The position numbers and the translations under genes were made by a program. The notes under the pieces were generated by a model that saw only the letters and a list, made by a program, of their open reading frames with translations, did no database searches and was not told where the DNA came from. DNA of 64,000 nucleotides from the NCBI RefSeq assembly GCF_026914185.1, contig NC_070575.1:1364001-1428000 (forward strand), written 5' to 3'. Positions 1-11,186 of this stretch are shown here, piece after piece (the stretch's first letter is position 1; every line of letters begins with the position of its first letter). Source of the DNA: Puccinia triticina (lineage: Eukaryota; Basidiomycota; Pucciniomycetes; Pucciniales; Pucciniaceae).

Positions 1-28
1 GGGTACCCCGCGGGATCCAGCCCACCGT
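1..28. repeat. End fragment of a GGTACCC-rich dispersed repeat
   Basis: The first about 23 bases repeat almost exactly at 34472-34494, where they form the right end of a longer GGTACCC-rich block. The window therefore starts inside the terminal part of another copy whose body lies outside. Seen directly; the element class is not determined. Confidence 0.6.
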
Positions 29-1289
29 AGGGTTGTCAAAATGAGTGGACAGGAGAGGTCAGCAGATACTCCACATGAGAACACTCAAGAATCTATTAGA
101 AGGGGCTTCACTTACGGTGCCCAAAAAGAAAAAAGCAGCGACCAGAGACACAAGGAGCATTTGTGTGATTTGAAGCATCTTTGGGGGTTGAGCTATCATA
201 ATCAGATGTCAGTACACATAGTTGGAATAAGCTGTGAGCCGGAGTAACAATGTACTGGAGGCTCACAATTCTTTTTTGGGCTCGGATGGTGGAGATTAGA
301 GGCAAGATCTGGGGGAGCTGATGATGGTGGTGAAAGAAATGTGTGATGTTGCGGGAGGTTGACCTGAGTGGCAAGAGTAATAATGGGGCTTGGAAGGTTT
401 TAGTCTCCAATGCTCTTGACTCTTGACCAATACAAATTTTTTTTGCAATACCTTATCCCTTCTGTTTGCCTGTATTCAGACTTCTACAGCACTTTTGTAC
501 ATAAAAGGATTGTGGTGGCTAACAAACAAGACCTAGGCCTCCCCCAAAAAAGTCAGCCTGAGGTTGACTCGCGCATGAAGCTGCATCTGAACTAGCAGGT
601 GGTAGATATTGGACAATATTTCCAATCCTGAAAATCAGTCCCCGCCCGGCTCCCATGCACAAAGAGGCATTGGGCCCGTATATCCCCAGCCGCAAAACCC
701 AAGCCAACCTCCATTCTTGACCAATTCAAACATGAATGAACAAGTTTTAGAGTGGTTTTGGGTTTGGGCCCAGATAAGTTTGGGATAGCTCTTGGCTAAC
801 TCTTCCAGAAAAGATTTCACCCCTAGGGATTGCAAACAACCTACCCAAGCCTGCTTAATGATTTGTAGAGGGACATAGAAAGTACATATTTACATATAAT
901 CATGCTTACTGCTGATTTCACAAGGACCCTGGAAGCCCCCTATAAATGGGTGGCATGTAAATTCCTGAATTCTGCCTAAATTCATACATTGGGGGGCACC
1001 GGGGAATGGGTTTTTTTGGCTGATTCATACATTTTCATGCATACACTTGAGCTTAAATCCGACCGGGGGTCCCAAAAACCCCGATTTTAAGCGGGAATTT
1101 GTGGTTTTTAGCCAGCTTACCTGTTGGTGTTTCATGCGTGCCCTTCTGGGTTTCAAAGCCAATTCATACCATTTTCATGCGTACCATTTTGCAAAAAAAT
1201 GCAAAAATTCATACATTTTCATGCCGCTCACTTATCGGGGGTTTCCAAGGTCCTATATCACGTCTGTTACCTATGGGAAACCCCGCAAG
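29..1289. other. Gene-free stretch with short dispersed motif
   Basis: I see no convincing coding region on either strand. Reading frames are short and lack domain character. Between about 980 and 1225 the motif ATTCATAC(C)ATTTTCATGC recurs four times at irregular spacing, which suggests an eroded repeat. Confidence 0.4.
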
Positions 1290-1998
1290 TCAGGGTGTAA
1301 ATGGGTCCGGCCAACCCAAAACCGCCCCGAGACCCGTCGGGTTTTGGGTTGGGTTCGAGCACATTCTTAAAGAAAATGACATGACCCAAACCCGACCCAA
1401 CCCAACTTGTAAAATTGTCGGGTTGGGTTCGGGCAGCCTATTTCCTAATTGGGTCAGCCTGCAACCCGACTATGATGCCTCCAACCACCCCGGGCAAATT
1501 GGGGTCATGAGAGCTGTACATACAGGTTGCATGGTCCTGTATGCATGTCAGGTCATGCAGGTCCTGTCACATATGTATAGATGACAAGCTGTCCAGATCA
1601 TGACATGCAGCTCACATCTCCAACATGTCACATGCACAGTGACTGTGCAGAGGCTTTCACAGACCTGTCTGCTACAGTTCACATACATGAAAGCCTGTCC
1701 TGCAAATGATGCATGACACAGGGTGTGGGAATTTTTCATGTGACGTGCAGGACTGTGCAACCTGTATGCCTGTCATGAACCCGGTTTGCCCGGGGTGAAC
1801 AGTCAAGTTGGGGGCTTTTGGCGCCTAAGAGGTCGGGTCGACCCGAGACCCCAACCGACCCGACCCGGACCGGACCCGAAATAGGATGACATCGGGTCGG
1901 GTTCGGGCAGCATATTTTAAAATCTGCCCCGACCCGACCCGACCCGCGCTAAATGTCGCGCTGTTTTACGACCCGAACCCGACCCGTTTACACCCTGA
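1290..1998. mobile_element. hAT-like non-autonomous element, GGGTT/CCCGA-rich
   Basis: Terminal inverted repeats begin TCAGGGTGTAAATGGGT on the left and end with the complementary ACCCGTTTACACCCTGA on the right (one mismatch). The flanks CCCGCAAG (1282-1289) and CCCGCAAT (1999-2006) match at 7 of 8 positions, the 8-bp target duplication expected of hAT elements. The arms are dense in GGGTTGGGT / CCCGACCCG words. There is no coding capacity. A second inverted-repeat block lies inside it (1488-1795). A 125-bp relative with a perfect duplication sits at 45622-45746. Confidence 0.8.
1488..1795. mobile_element. Nested palindromic MITE inside the hAT-like element
   Basis: The block starts CCCCGGGCAAA and ends with the complement TTTGCCCGGGG. 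The inverted similarity continues with gaps for about 50 bp, including TCATGA and ATACAGGTTGCA motifs on both arms. The interior is rich in CATGACA and CTGTCA words. I could not find a clear target-site duplication, so insertion versus co-evolved arm is inferred. Confidence 0.55.
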
Positions 1999-2121
1999 CC
2001 CGCAATATACAGTTTTCTTCTTCTTCTTGAGTATTGAAATGAGATTATTTGAGTGATGTACAAAAGTATGCGACTATGGACAGGGATTCGACGAACAAGC
2101 AAAGAGAGGAAAGTGGTGCAG

Positions 2122-2736
2122 TTAATTGTCATTTGACTTCTCATGACTTGTGTCAACAGGGAGCTGTGTTGTTGTCGGGTTGGTATTGCTTGCTCCATCT
2201 AGTAGTCCCGACATGCTCATCTCCAATGAATCTATCCGCGTTCCCAAAACATCCACTGTTTTTGTTGATTCATGGTCCACATAATGAGAAGCAATCAGTA
2301 ATCGCGTTCGTGCTAGAGTAGCCCCAAAGTTTCAGAAGAAGGAATGACTTACATCTTTCAATTACATCAGACTCAATCCTACTGAATTTTGCCTCGAGCT
2401 TCTCGAGTACATCATCAACCTGTTTTTTTTTTTTAAAAAAAAAGCAAAAGAAATCTGATGTCAGAGAGACGAAGATCATAACTGAAGATGAGAATCGAAG
2501 CTGACCCATCCAATGAGTTCATGAGGGCTACAGATATCGTTGGGATTGAATTCGGGACCGGTATGGTCTTGGTTGTTTGAGCTGCCGCCAGCAGCCGCGT
2601 TGGCGGCAGCAGATGCCGAGCCCGATGCGATCGCGGAGGAAGAGTTTTTGAGGGCGCTAGTGGTTTGGGTTGAGCTGAAGTTCTGCTTGGTCGTGATTTG
2701 GCTGGCCTCGTTGGTGCTATTGAGCCCGTTGATCAT
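2122..2736 (-). CDS. HSBP1-like heat shock factor binding protein
   Basis: Three exons, complement of 2122-2255, 2353-2419 and 2506-2736, give 143 residues with consistent phases (432 nt); introns are 86 and 97 bp with GT-AG ends. Residues 1-65 are Ser/Ala/Asn-rich low complexity. From residue about 70 a single continuous heptad coiled coil follows (motifs DDVLEKLEAKF, ESDVIERL, GTRIDSLE), with the pattern and length of the HSBP1 family, small trimeric coiled coils that in animals bind and dampen HSF1. The family match is by recognition. The long low-complexity N-terminus is unusual, as HSBP1 proteins are usually 75-90 residues. The binding role in this fungus is inferred. Start chosen at the first in-frame ATG. 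Confidence 0.8.
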
Positions 2737-3542
2737 CTTCTGATTTGCCTACTGCGACACGCTTTGCTCAAATGCGCCACCACCCTTTGGGCGTGGGGAG
2801 GTGCTCCTCGACAGCCCGGGGTCTCCGGGGTACCCGTTCAGGTGGGCAGCTGTTGCCGCTCGGCGGCCCGGCGGAAGAAATGACCGGCTGTCCGAGGACC
2901 CTTGCTTGGGGAGATCAGAAGCATGGGCTCTTTCGGAGTCTTGGCCGAGAACTCGTAGCGTCGGCGCACAAATGTCTCAGTCAAATCGCGCCCGCAGCAA
3001 GCCAGCCGACGATGAGAGTTGATATCATCAGCTGCCAGTGCGATCGAGGCGTCCAAGAGTAAAAGGATCTCATGACTGTGGCCCAACCTATGATGCTGAC
3101 CAAGTGGCCACCGCGCCTCCGGACACTTGAATGAGCCTGGACCTCATCTGATGACTGTAGAGATGCCCGGGGATGTTTGGGCGTATTCAAATGGCAACTC
3201 CCTTCCCATCGATAATGCTGACAGAACGAACGCTCTGAGCAGAACAAAGCGATGAGGTTGGGAAAGCGACACTGCTTGGGCATCACTCCGCCACGGCAGA
3301 CGGGAGAGTTCCTGAGCCGAAGCAGGCCCGACCGAGGCCGAATCTCAAAGCGAGCTGACAGCCATCCCAACCCCAGCTGGCAGCTGATCTCGCTCTCGGT
3401 CGACCAGGCTGGCGGTCTCCTAGCTCAGCTCGGGCACTTGGGGACCGTGGTCTTGCGGGTGAGCTGTGTCGGATTGACCCAGCCAACAAGCCTTCCCCAC
3501 CTCCCATCGTCCCAATCCTCTCAGCAGCTCGAAATACATACC
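2737..3542. other. Divergent intergenic region, GC-rich
   Basis: This stretch separates the HSBP1-like gene (minus) from the small gene at 3678 (plus). It is GC-rich and open in several frames on both strands, but those readings show no domain, signal peptide or splice logic, so I take it as shared promoter and leader sequence. Confidence 0.4.
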
Positions 3543-3550
3543 TATATAAG
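3543..3550 (+). promoter_or_regulatory. TATA-like box for the small gene at 3678
   Basis: TATATAAG lies 128 bp before the ATG. It is followed by a CT-rich, CCACC-rich leader typical of strongly expressed basidiomycete genes. Core-promoter role is inferred. Confidence 0.5.
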
Positions 3551-3677
3551 CCACTTCATCCTACCCCTTTTCCTGCCTCTCCCCACTCCACACCAAACTT
3601 CCACCATCTCCACTACCCTAAAAACCTAGCCCCCAGATTCCCCCGCCACCACCACCACCAACCCAAAAAAGCGCAAG

Positions 3678-3925
3678 ATGTTCTCGTTCTTTGCTCAACG
3701 CACTGTCATCGTTGTGTAAGAGAACCCCTCTTCGACTCCTTCCACCTTTGAGGTAGAAGCTGAACCGATGTTTTCTTTTTGTGGTTTGGCAGGGCTGGCT
3801 TGCCCACTGCATACTACGCAGCCAACTCGGTAATCAGTAACAAGAAAAACCTCAGCCAACCTGGCCCATCATCCTCCGCTCAGCTGCACTTTCCTACTGT
3901 TGAGCGTAGCAACGGGGGGATCTGA
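3678..3925 (+). CDS. Tiny intron-containing protein with hydrophobic segment (56 aa)
   Basis: Exons 3678-3715 and 3793-3925 joined across a 77-bp GT-AG intron give 56 residues. The start sits in a good context (CAAG before ATG) downstream of a TATA box and CT-rich leader. The N-terminal half is hydrophobic (MFSFFAQRTVIVV continuing to VAGLPTAYY), resembling a mitochondrial import signal or a single membrane anchor. The C-terminal half is polar (Asn, Lys, Ser, Gln). I do not recognise a family and assign no function. A second GT/AG pair downstream (near 3930-4014) may be a 3'-UTR intron or mark a longer isoform. Promoter architecture and clean splicing make it more likely real than chance. Confidence 0.5.
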
Positions 3926-5656
3926 TTTCTAAGTCTAAAGTATGTGCGACCTCTCTTTTTTTGAGCTGTCTTACGAAAAACAATTTGCTCAGATTCCTAA
4001 CTTCTCTTTTGGCAGAAGGATCCTCTCATCTTCTTGATTCTAACTGTAAAGGTCTCGAGAAAATACCGGAGGAACCCGCCTGTCAATGTTACCCATTATA
4101 CCTACCTTCACCCTCCCTCATCTGTTACATAGAAACCCCCGGCCGCCCCCTCTTCTTCCTTTACTTTTTATCTTTTTATGCCTCTCATGATTCCGTACTT
4201 CCCTGTTCGAGGTCAAACTCATAACACTACTCATATTCCCGGTCGTCCTTTTGGTCAGGTTGTAGACAACAAAACAAATGAAAAAAAACTATACCCAAAC
4301 GTTCCCTGAATGGGTCATTGCCCGGAACCGCTTGGTGAGCCCATAAACCTTCTGCTTCGGTAGCGAGTGCCTCGTCTCGCTGTAGTGCTGGCTGTTACTG
4401 TGAGCATGTCTCAGCATCGTAAGGGTCCAGGGGTAAATCTTGGAATAACAAGACCACGCTTCATGATTGCAAAATAGATGAAAAAGCTGCGTGAAAGTAA
4501 CGGCAGGGAAGCAGGTAGATGGATGATCTCATGACCAGATTGTGTTGGCGCTCTCAAATAACTTGGTGTGCTGTTGCCTCCCCCAACGGAGGCCCTTTCA
4601 TGAAGAATACTCATCACAAAAAAACCTTATTGAGTCATCCGCAACTTCAAGTGGCCGGGTCAAACATAGTCGAAAATGCGATAACATCTTTTGGTCGGGT
4701 CTCATACCCACGTCTGCGAGGCCAAGAGGACTGCTTGTGTATGACTTTTTTGAAGATTGCTTGAGTTGATCTTGATTGACTTCGTGGCAAGTGTGGTGGA
4801 GAAAAGGAAAGGAAGGAAAGGAATCAAGAATACCTTTGGATCCATGTGGGCCCTCCTCCTCCTTGTTCCAGCAGGATCATTGCTTTCCTTGGGAAGGCTT
4901 GAGGATGTGGTTGTTGAGTTCCAACTAAAACAAACATCTGGCAAGCTTACCAAGTCCTTCCTTGCCCGAGGCTTTGCCTGAGGGGCTGCAACCGAGAAAT
5001 GTGCTTAAGCTCGCTCGACTTCCAGGCACAGAACATAACCGAAAAATCAAAGTTCATTATAATGGATATGTATGTATGTGAGGAGAAGAGAGGGGGAGTT
5101 GTGTAAAATGGAAGGGGTTCGACGAAAGGGAATGATCATGACCATGGAGAGAACCTCACAAAGGAGAAGAGAAAGAAGGCTCATCCCTTCACAGCCCAAA
5201 GAAACAAACACATCTTATATCATACAAAAACCAGAATAGAAAGACCAGAGAAAGAACGAAGGAAGGAGACACTTTTTAGGAGGATGGAGATGATAAAACG
5301 GAGGTTGGTGAACAGGATTGAGCGGTTGGGTTGAGTTTGAGGAAAGTTTAAATGGGGCAGGAATTAAATTAAGGTTCGATAAGACTGGGCTCAGTCTCAA
5401 GAGAACCGATGAAAAGAGTAATGGATGAGTAGAGGGGATACCATTAGGGGGGATAGATTATGGATGGTTGAGATGGAATGAATGATCATAAAGACAACGA
5501 AGTGGCGGTGAAAAAGGCGGGGTAGAGATATGAAGAAGGGATACACAATTGAGGATGAAAAGACCCGAAAAATAAGAGAAGCGACAGATCCGCAGCAAAC
5601 GACGATGGGCGAAGAGGGAGATCGCCAAAGTGGGAGTGAGTCTTCACCAAAGGCTC
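3926..5656. other. Intergenic region between convergent genes
   Basis: It contains the presumed 3' UTRs of the small plus gene and of the CBM48 gene. No convincing exon chain was found. One short minus-strand frame near 4702-4845 begins with a hydrophobic leader but lacks other support. Confidence 0.35.
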
Positions 5657-8354
5657 TCATTCGCGGTTGATCGTAGTGGTACGGCTGAGCGTGTTCGATT
5701 TACTGGTGTTGCCCCCACCACCAGCTGCGTTGCTGGTGTTGGTGGTGTAAGCGTTTTTCTTGTGAGGGCTGAGGACGGCTTTGATTTTTTGGAATCTGTG
5801 TCGAGCCAAAAAGGAAGGGGAAGGTGATCAGCTTGTGGGTGGTAGGAAAGAGGAGAGTGGGAGAGGGATGGAGAGGAAGACTCACAAGCCAGATCTGCGC
5901 TTGGCTCGAGGAGACGAGTCTTCCGGGTGATCAGCGGTCGAGGGTTCGGGAGATCGGGCCTGCGCGAGGGCGGGGCTATCACTGACTGAGCGACGGTCGT
6001 GGTCGGTGCTAGTTTTTCGGGAGCGGATGGAGCCGAGGCTGTATCTCCAGCCACTGGTCTTTCGGGTGAACTCGGAAATCTTAGATTTCCCACCGGCGGA
6101 GTCCGGGTTAGGTTTGTTGGGAGTCGACGCCCCACTGATTGTAGGCTTTGGCGAGAGCTTCACGGTTGGGGCGGGCGGGACGGTGCTGCTGCCCGTTTCG
6201 CGCGCGGTTGCGTTAGCTCGGGCTGCTGCCGCTTCGTCGTCGGAAAACGAGACCTTCGGTGGCGATTCTACCTTTGGGCTGGCTCCAGGGGTCTGGAGTT
6301 TGGCCCCCTCTTGTTTGAGGGTAGAAGGAGAACCAGTTTTGGGTTCGGGATTGTTGGAGTTGGGATCCGACACGGAGACTGCTGGGACTGTCTTTGACTC
6401 AATCACAGCTGGTGTAGCTTTGGGTGCGATTGTGAGGTCTTCTAGTTTGGGAGATGTTGGCACTGTCGTTGCGCAAGTCTCCGCTGCCGACGAAGAGAGT
6501 AGCTGATGCGTGGCCAGAGGCACTACAGGTTTGCTGCTCTTGGGTTCGGGATTTTCAGTAGCATCATTCACAGGCATAGTGGCCAGAGGCTCGGGGGTTG
6601 ACGAGGTGAGCTTAGCATCGGCAAGCTGGGCAGCAGGTTGGGCAGCGGGTTGAGCAGCAGGTTGGGCAGCAGGTTGGGCGGCAGGCTGAGCAGCAGGTTG
6701 AGCGGGTGGCTGAGCAGCAGGCTGGGGTACTTTGTCGGAAGTAGCAACAGCTGGGGCAGGAGTGTCAGTCTGCGAGGGCTGATCGGAACCGCCGGCAGGG
6801 GATTGGGATGAAGTACTAGGTTCCTCAGCAGCGGAAGGCGAGGGATCATCATTGGCGGATGGCGGGTCGGCGGGGGAGTCAGGCTTTGAGTTCCGGGTGA
6901 TATCCTTGCCAGTGACGGCAAATATAGCGGCTGGGATGGCCGTGGCAGCTACACCGGCCATGGCAGAGACCACATTGGAGACCGAGGCTCCGGCCGGAGA
7001 CGCCTTTTCTTTGGGCGTGCCAGGGGCGGTGGCAAGACTTTGGGTGCGGTGGGATGCGCGACCAAAGCGTGTGCCAGGGGCAAATAAACTTAGGGTTCGT
7101 TTGGGATTGGCCGCTTGCTTCGGGCGCTCGGTCAATTCAGGTAGGTTGTCAGTTGAGGTTGAAGGGAAGGCGATGGACATGTCTGGAGGCGTAGATGATT
7201 CGGCTGTAAAGCAGTAGGTTGATTTTTTAGGTGACAAGTCAGCAATAGGGGATGAATCAGTTGATGGCAAGGAAGAGGAAAGTTGGAGTGGGGCGGTGGG
7301 TGTGAGTGAATTTTAAGGTCCTGGCGATGAGTGCGGAGGGAAGATAGGCGAATTCTTACTCAGACTGTCAGGTTCGGGAGTTTTTGTAAGGGGTGGGTCA
7401 GGTGATGTCTCCGTCCCTGACTCTTCAGTTACGGCTGCGGATGACATAGTTTGTACCGGATTGGGCAAGGTTTGAACGGATTCAGCCTCAGGGTTCATGG
7501 AGAATAATGGATCTTGAGGCACTGGAGATGAAACAGTTGGATTTTGAGAGTGTATTCAGCCCGATGAGCGTGCGATTGAGGGAGATGAGCAACTTGGAAC
7601 AGATTCAGTATGAGCACATTGCCAGCTGATTAACCTCGGATCGGGGAGGCGCACCTTCAAAGACATTGTTGATGTTACCATTTGAGTCGGTTTCAGTAGG
7701 CTCATTAGGGTTGTGCCGCCAGGTTCCGTCGACAACATACTGTGAATTTGAATGATCACAGGTACAGAGATGGATTGTACGTAATCGAAAGGGGCAGGGA
7801 GGAAGGTCGATTAGCACTAATAGGGACTCAAACAAGGGTTTTTGGCGGATCCCTTTTCTGGCGTTTCCAATAAGGGTCCGTCTTGCCTGCCGTGTATGTA
7901 CAGTGATGAAGTGAGATGGCTGACCTTGTAGGAGACTTTTGAACCAAACTCTAGTTCGATTGGAGCGGAGAATTTACCGGACGTTTTTTTCTGCAACTCC
8001 AATGAGCTACAACACACAAGATTCAAAAAAGGGGGGGATTGTAGAAGTCAGTGCTCACAGCAAGACAATCGAAACTAGCTCAACAGTGGCTATTCTATGT
8101 ATGTTCTCGATGTATTTTCAAGCAAAAGGAAACCAGATGGCCGATTCAGGTTTCGCCAATGGTGACTTACGATTGCCACTGATCGAATGAGCCTTTGATC
8201 GATACTCGTTCGGGCACCGAGCTTTCCCTGATTTGCGTTGTTATGAGGGTGAGCTCTGGAAGCTGTCTGGATGGTGGTCATAAGTATGTACTGACCATCT
8301 GAAGTGGTGAAGATACTTGTTCTGATGTGTTTCTTGTTCATTTCGGGAACCCAT
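5657..8354 (-). CDS. CBM48 / AMPK glycogen-binding-domain protein (Crp1/Mdg1-like)
   Basis: Seven exons, complement of 5657-5795, 5886-7203, 7360-7521, 7655-7739, 7925-8006, 8171-8227 and 8296-8354, join in phase to 633 residues. The first about 95 residues form an AMPK1-CBM/CBM48 domain: HFRW near 17, GSFDQWQ near 32-38, KTSGKFSAPIELEF in the middle, and YVVDGTWRHNPNEP followed by NNVFE near 67-94. The rest is long, disordered and Ser/Pro/Thr/Ala-rich, with a hydrophobic Ala-rich stretch near 223-246 and a run of AQPA repeats near 309-340. The C-terminus is basic (FQKIKAVLSPHKK). Domain layout resembles yeast Crp1 and Mdg1. Carbohydrate or cruciform-DNA binding is family knowledge, not shown here. 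The start was chosen because it places the ATG just before the CBM, in phase with exon 2. Confidence 0.82.
6629..6724 (-). repeat. In-frame Gln-Pro-Ala-Ala tandem repeat
   Basis: About eight units of 12 bp encode QPAA within the CBM48 protein. The units are nearly identical at DNA level, so copy number is likely to vary between isolates (inference). Confidence 0.8.
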
Positions 8355-8781
8355 GTCGTTTCGTTTGTTCCGTTTGCGTGGTGTTCGTCGTTGTCTTGTG
8401 GGGGCGTCTTCTCCTGTTGACCGTCGCTCGCGTTCACCGGCAGCTTGGCACTGGACGTCCGGCGGAGCTTACGTAGGCAGTTCGGTGGCAATGTGATCAG
8501 TCAGCGGGCGATCGTCACAGCAATCCAACAGTTTCAGACTTATAAAAATTATGTAAGCCAGCAACATATGTATATGAGCCATACATTATATGCATTCGGA
8601 ACCTTATTTACGAAGCACACTGCCTCACTGAGTCTGGGCACGCCAAAAAATAAGAGTTTGGCATTGGTCTTTTCTCAAGCAAGCATAGGAAAGAAAGTCT
8701 TGGCGTACTGCGCTCCTTAAATACCACAGAATACCACTCAACTACAAAAAAAGTACTTGATTACCCAACACATACAACTAG
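8355..8781. other. Upstream region of the CBM48 gene
   Basis: GC-balanced leader turning AT-rich towards the adjoining MITE. A minus-strand open frame continues upstream of the chosen start, but in a different frame from the CBM domain. No other gene seen. Confidence 0.3.
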
Positions 8782-9155
8782 TGCATAAAATCATAACACC
8801 ATAAAATCATAAAATCTAAGCTGAAAAAAATATGTACCACCCAAACACTCAAATTAGAGCACCACTTCTAAAATGGTACATATAAAATCATCATTTGAAA
8901 ATTTTATGATTTTATGATTTTATGATTTTATGTATTGAAAATTTTATGATTTCAAGGTTGAACACCTAAGTTGACTTGCATAAAATCATAACACCATAAA
9001 ATCATAAAATTCTGAGGTGAAAAAAATATGTACACCCAAACACTCAAATTAGAGCAACACTTCTAAAATGGTACATATAAAATCATCATTTGAAAGTTTT
9101 ATGATTTTATGATTTTATGTAATGAAAATTTTATGATTTCAACTTTGAACACCTT
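8782..9155. mobile_element. Two tandem copies of an ATAAAATCAT-rich MITE
   Basis: Copy 1 spans about 8782-8967 and copy 2 about 8968-9155. Both carry runs of ATAAAATCAT, a central ACCCAAACACTCAAATTAGAGCA segment in similar form and a terminal TTTCAA(C/G)(T/G)TTGAACACC. Single copies with intact inverted ends (GGTGTTCAAAGTTGA / TCAACTTTGAACACC) occur at 23673-23870 and 60488-60685. No coding capacity. Confidence 0.75.
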
Positions 9156-9594
9156 AAACATCTTACATATATACAACGATTCCAGTGTAAGGTTGAGTGG
9201 AAAAGCCAAGGCAAATAATACTTTAATAGCATCTAAATATTGTCTTTCCCAGAAAGCTTGGACCCAAGAAATTTATGAAATTTTGTTGTTCCCAAAAAAC
9301 ATGGAGATACACGTTTAAAGCTCGCAGTTTCTGCCTTTTGACATAATCTAATGTATGCAGCTGGTGGATGACACACTCTGACGAGTATCATACTCATTTG
9401 CAAATCCTGTTGTTCACTATCTGACAGGTGCCACTTGCACTTACTTTCTCGCGGGTGCCACTCGCAGACATGCCCCATCCATCCGCCCAACCAAAATCCT
9501 CCCGATCCAAAATCCTCCCGATCCGCTCCAGCTCCGCAAACCCAACCAAATCATCATCCTCCAGCTCCACAACCCGACCAAATCACAGCCAACT
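9156..9594. other. Upstream region of the 481-residue gene
   Basis: The last about 120 bp are a CCGCTCCAGCTCC-type pyrimidine-rich leader with a repeated AATCCTCCCGATCC motif. No gene otherwise. Confidence 0.3.
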
Positions 9595-11186
9595 ATGACG
9601 GAAATCATGCCTCCCGCTCCGCCACCGGATAACAGTGAATCACCTTTGCCAGAAATCAAATCACCTTTGCCAGAAATATCAGAAATGGCTGCACCTGCTG
9701 CTCGGCAACACAAATCCGAAGAACCCGACTTGCCTGATACACCAGCTCCGCAACCGGTGAACAGCCGACGTCAGCCCTTGAAAAAGAGTAGTGATTTACC
9801 ATCCCAGCCAGTGAGTTTCCCTCCTCCCTCTTACCCTTTAACAAGAAAGATATTGATTCGTAACTGATCATTGCACATATGGTTGAGTTATAGTCGACTC
9901 AAATGGATGTGACGACTTTGTTCAAACTCTTCGTATCTAAACGAGGCAAAAAAAACATCAAGAATTGGATGCCAGTTCCATCCAAAGTGGATTTTAATGT
10001 GACGATCATTCCGGGGAAAACAACACTCGAGGAGTTTCAATCACTTGTGGCGTCGGGATGTGATAAAGCGGTTGCAAACACGGGTAGTTTAGTTCTTGAG
10101 GTGCTCGGGAAGAATAAGAAGAAGCATGAACTGAATTGGTTCGTGAGCATCCCCCAAGTCAAGGGATGGTTCAAATGCGACTGGGTCAAGATAACCGATG
10201 TCGACTCCTATCAACTTTGGATCGATGCGTTTCTCAACACCAAAGTCAAAAACCCGGAGGCTTTCTTGACACTCCGCATGACCAATCCAACCACGGTTAT
10301 CAAACGCGGAGTACAAGCAGACCTCTTGGCCAAACGAGCCCAGTACCAACAAGCGGTCAAAGATAACCGAGCTCTCAAGCCCAAGGCGGCGGGAGATGAC
10401 GAAAGCAATGGTTCTGCGGCTGGTACTGACGAGGACGATGAGGAAGATGAAATCGACCCGGAAGACTGGAACGATGTTAACTTTCAAATGCGCAAGATTC
10501 TAAATGGCTGCGCTTTAAATAAAGATTACAATACAAACACGCCGGTCTTCATCAACCCGTCGGATCCCAACAAGTACGTTGTGGTCACAATGAATGCATG
10601 TCAAGAATGGGCCATGTGTATTGTGAGCTATTTGAACGTTTGGTCTATTTCTGTATATTTCTTACTGATCTATCTGCCTTTTTAGCTTGACCCCGATATG
10701 CCTGGAGTTAACTTGACGTCCCCCCCAAGAAGTTTGCTACCTTACTGCATTCGTGGAGCAAAGAAGACCAAACTAGCCGATGCCGATCCACCACAACCGT
10801 TGCAATCCGATTTATTGTTGCGACAGTTTATAGTTGAGGCCATCGCAGCAAATGTAGGATCATTGGTGGCCAATGCCAATGTGGCATCATCATCGCAGCC
10901 ATCCACTCACATCGCGCCTGCCCCTCCTACTCCTCCAGCTCCGTCTTCGGATAGTAATCCCGACTTGAATCCACCGATTCTCGAGTACTTGCAGTTTTTA
11001 CGACTCAGAGACGTATCAATGGTTCACAAAATCCTCATAGAGAACGACATCATTTCCCACAAGTACTTCCGCCCTGGATCTTCCCTCTCTCGTAATGAGA
11101 TCCGTCAATTTGGCTTGACGGTAGGCGTAGTTACAGCTTTGGTTGATAACGTTAGTAAATACAATCAATATCTAGCTAGAAGATAA
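9595..11186 (+). CDS. Uncharacterised protein with C-terminal SAM-like segment (481 aa), paralog of the 12928-11593 gene
   Basis: Exons 9595-9810, 9894-10622 and 10686-11186 (introns 83 and 63 bp, all phase 0). Residues 1-72 are Pro/Glu-rich. Residues about 96-205 form a folded block (NWMPVP, ELNWFVSIP, KGWFKCDWVKI, NPEAFLTLRM). Residues 240-262 are very acidic. Residues about 291-330 carry the INPSDP...CQEWAMCI...PGVNLTSPP signature. Residues about 412-475 resemble a SAM-type helical bundle (YFRPGSSLSRNEIRQFGL, then GVVTALVDNV). The same order and several motifs recur in the convergent neighbour on the minus strand. I know of no named function. The N-terminal exon is the least certain part. 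Confidence 0.7.

Noticed and set aside
1290..1998. GGGTT-rich sequence as internal telomeric repeat
   Set aside because: The words are GGGTTGGGT/CCCGACCC, not TTAGGG-type, and clear transposon ends with a target duplication explain the block.
2981..3370. 129-residue open frame on the minus strand
   Set aside because: GC-rich sequence is open in several frames here; composition is Arg/Trp/Ser-rich without domain features.
4702..4845. Short minus-strand frame beginning MDPKVFLIPFLPFLFSTT, like a small secreted protein
   Set aside because: Only 47 residues, no Cys pattern, no splice or promoter support, and it lies in an intergenic region between convergent 3' ends. Could be revisited with RNA data.
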